Shown here: positions 44,470-46,215 of the stretch, piece by piece
How positions within the stretch are numbered: the stretch's first letter is position 1
How the letters are laid out: each line of letters opens with the position of its first letter
Assembly: GCF_017355265.1 (NCBI RefSeq)
Contig: NZ_JADIJQ010000025.1
Coordinates: 1-46,215 of the forward strand
Source of the DNA: Tessaracoccus sp. SD287
GTDB taxonomy: Bacteria; Actinomycetota; Actinomycetes; Propionibacteriales; Propionibacteriaceae
Direction: 5' to 3'
Length of the DNA: 46,215 nt
Made by a program: the position numbers and the translations under genes
The notes under the pieces: generated by a model
The model's input: only the letters and a program-made list of their open reading frames with translations
Databases searched by the model: none
Told to the model about the DNA's origin: nothing

Positions 44470-44475
44470 TAGCAT
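44470..44475 (+). promoter_or_regulatory. Putative -10 element for ffh
   Basis: TAGCAT at 44470-44475 lies about 70 bases before the ffh GTG. A short GGTCCC/GGGACC inverted repeat follows at 44476-44499. The -35 element is not clear. Confidence 0.35.
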
Positions 44476-44545
44476 GGTCCCTTGACCGCTCAGGGGACCC
44501 ATCGGGCAGTGTTCGACCGGTGTCCCCGCGACCCCAGAGGACACC

Positions 44546-46153
44546 GTGTTCGAGAATCTCCAGGACCGGCTTGCCGCCACCTTCAAGGGACTGCGCAGCA
44601 AGGGCAGGCTCACCGAGGCCGACATCGACGAGACCACCCGCGAGATCCGCATCGCGCTGCTCGAGGCCGACGTCAACCTGTCGGTCGTCAAGGAGTTCAT
44701 CGCGAACGTCCGCGAGCGCTGCCAGGGACTCGAACTGTCGCAGGCGCTGAACCCCGCCCAGCAGATCATCAAGATCGTCAACGACGAACTGGTCTCGGTC
44801 CTGGGCGGTGAGACCCGCACCATCCGTGTCTCGAAGAACCCGCCGACGGTGATCATGCTGGCCGGCCTGCAAGGCGCGGGCAAGACCACCCTGGCCGGCA
44901 AGCTGGCCCACTGGCTGAAGTCCGAGGGTCACTCGCCGCTGCTGGTCGCCGCCGACCTCCAGCGCCCCAATGCCGTCAACCAGTTGCAGGTCGTCGGACA
45001 GCGGGCCGGAGTCCATGTGCACGCGCCGCAGCCCGGCAACGGGGTGGGCAACCCGATCGAGGTGGCCCATTCCGCCATCCAGGTCGCCCATCAGCGCCTC
45101 TACGACTACGTCATCGTCGATACCGCCGGCCGGCTGGGCATTGACGCGGACCTGATGCAGCAGGCCGCCGACATCAAGGCCGCCGTCAACCCCGACGAAG
45201 TGCTCTTCGTCGTCGACGCCATGATCGGCCAGGATGCGGTCAACACCGCCCTGGCATTCCAGGAGGGTGTCGGCTTCGACGGCGTCGTGCTGACCAAGCT
45301 CGACGGTGACGCCCGCGGTGGTGCCGCGCTGTCGATCGCGCGGGTGATCGGCAAGCCGATCATGTTCGCCTCCTCCGGTGAGGGACTCAAGGACTTTGAC
45401 GTCTTCCACCCGGAACGGATGGCCAGCCGGATCCTGGGCATGGGCGACATGCTCACCCTGATCGAGCAGGCCGAGAAGACCTTTGACCAGGAGCAGTCCA
45501 AGCTCGCCGCCGAGAAGCTGTTGGCAGGCAAGGGCACCTTCACCCTGGGCGACTTCCTGGGCCAGATGCAGCAGATGCGCAAGATGGGGCCCCTGTCGAA
45601 GATCTTCGGCATGCTTCCCGGCATGGGGGCGATGAAGGACCAGATCGCCAACATTGACGAGAAGGAGGTCGACCGCGTCGAGGCCATCATCTACTCGATG
45701 ACCCCCGCCGAGCGTGCCGATGTCGGCATCCTCAACGGTTCGCGGCGTGCCCGGATTGCCCGCGGTGCCGGCGTCCAGGTCAGTGACGTCAACCAGTTGG
45801 TCACCCGCTTCGTCGAGGCCCGCAAGATGATGCAGTCGATGGCCGGCGGCATGATGGGCGGGGGGATGCCCGGCATGCCGGGGATGCCCGGCGCCGGTGG
45901 TGGACGGCCGCGGAAGCAGCAGGCCAAGAAGTCTGCCAAGGGCAAGAAGGGAGAGTCGGGCAACCCGGCCAAGCGTGCCGCACAGGTCACCGGTCAGCCT
46001 GCGGAGCCGGCCATCGATCCGGCCAGCGTCTTCGGGCTCGGGGGCGACGAGCAGCCCAGCGAGGCCGATCTGCAGAAGGCCATGTCGAACTTTGAGTTGC
46101 CCCCGCAACTGCAGCAGATGTTCAACCAGCAGAACAAGGGCCCGCAGCGCTGA
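44546..46153 (+). CDS. ffh: Signal recognition particle protein Ffh
   Basis: Ffh binds signal peptides and 4.5S-type RNA to target ribosomes to the membrane. The 535-residue protein begins VFENLQDRLAATFKGLRSKG (N domain), has the G domain motifs GLQGAGKTTLAGKLA, VDTAGRLGIDADLM and TKLDGDARGGAALS, and a Met-rich M domain with GDFLGQMQQMRKMG and GMLPGMGAMK. The C-terminus has a GM/GGMPGMPG repeat and a Lys-rich tail. GTG 44546 follows GAGGACACC. Confidence 0.96.
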   Translation: MFENLQDRLAATFKGLRSKGRLTEADIDETTREIRIALLEADVNLSVVKEFIANVRERCQGLELSQALNPAQQIIKIVNDELVSVLGGETRTIRVSKNPPTVIMLAGLQGAGKTTLAGKLAHWLKSEGHSPLLVAADLQRPNAVNQLQVVGQRAGVHVHAPQPGNGVGNPIEVAHSAIQVAHQRLYDYVIVDTAGRLGIDADLMQQAADIKAAVNPDEVLFVVDAMIGQDAVNTALAFQEGVGFDGVVLTKLDGDARGGAALSIARVIGKPIMFASSGEGLKDFDVFHPERMASRILGMGDMLTLIEQAEKTFDQEQSKLAAEKLLAGKGTFTLGDFLGQMQQMRKMGPLSKIFGMLPGMGAMKDQIANIDEKEVDRVEAIIYSMTPAERADVGILNGSRRARIARGAGVQVSDVNQLVTRFVEARKMMQSMAGGMMGGGMPGMPGMPGAGGGRPRKQQAKKSAKGKKGESGNPAKRAAQVTGQPAEPAIDPASVFGLGGDEQPSEADLQKAMSNFELPPQLQQMFNQQNKGPQR

Positions 46154-46161
46154 CCGTTGCG

Positions 46162-46179
46162 TCCGGCCGCCGGGCCGGA
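46162..46179 (+). terminator. Hairpin after ffh
   Basis: TCCGGCC (46162-46168) pairs with GGCCGGA (46173-46179) around GCCG, nine bases past the ffh stop. A second inverted repeat (ACCGG/CCGGT) follows at 46180-46198. There is no T tract before the window ends. Confidence 0.5.
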
Positions 46180-46215
46180 ACCGGGGTGCCGCGCCGGTCC
46201 TGAAGGGCGGTCAGG

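Overview
The window is GC-rich bacterial DNA with GTG-rich starts and actinobacterial gene order: infB-rbfA-truB-ribF, rpsO-pnp-M16 peptidase-dapB, rnj, rpmB-recG, rsmD-coaD-DUF177-rpmF-rnc-mutM, and (gtrA)-smc-ftsY-ffh. The proteins and the 61-residue L28 fit a high-GC Gram-positive, and I infer a Propionibacteriaceae-like actinomycete. No tRNA, rRNA, CRISPR array or complete insertion sequence was seen.

Layout. (1) 1-20423 is conserved chromosome: translation initiation and ribosome maturation (IF2, RbfA, TruB), FAD synthesis (RibF), S15/PNPase, lysine biosynthesis (DapB), RNase J, L28, RecG, RsmD/CoaD, L32/RNase III and MutM, with a few small acetyltransferases and a flavin-binding-type protein between them. 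(2) 20453-38625 is an accessory island, densely packed with regulators and small enzymes: a membrane/two-component operon; TetR with a DHFR-type reductase; an alpha/beta hydrolase; a SAM methyltransferase; a second DHFR-type reductase facing an AraC regulator and a phosphotransferase; HxlR facing YCII-MFS; a four-gene ABC exporter/two-component operon; and a single-chain PheRS-like protein behind a small leader ORF. (3) 38804-46215 returns to the core with GtrA, SMC, a small membrane protein, FtsY and Ffh.

The island is bracketed by two imperfect copies (194 and 193 bp, 12 mismatches plus one gap by hand alignment) of the mutM 3' end plus the first 15 bases of gtrA. The left copy completes a full-length mutM and the right copy is a stop-preceded remnant still joined to gtrA. 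An element that carried its own mutM 3' end therefore appears to have entered between mutM and gtrA. No integrase is visible.

The most unusual locus is 37102-38377. A PheS-like catalytic domain with altered substrate-pocket residues and a C-terminal FDX-ACB domain is preceded by a 23-codon leader ORF. An anti-Shine-Dalgarno segment there can pair either with the ribosome-binding site or with a segment inside the leader ORF. A recurring promoter signature, TAGNNT followed after six bases by GTG, is found at rnj, recG, rsmD, ftsY and this leader ORF, which suggests leaderless transcripts.
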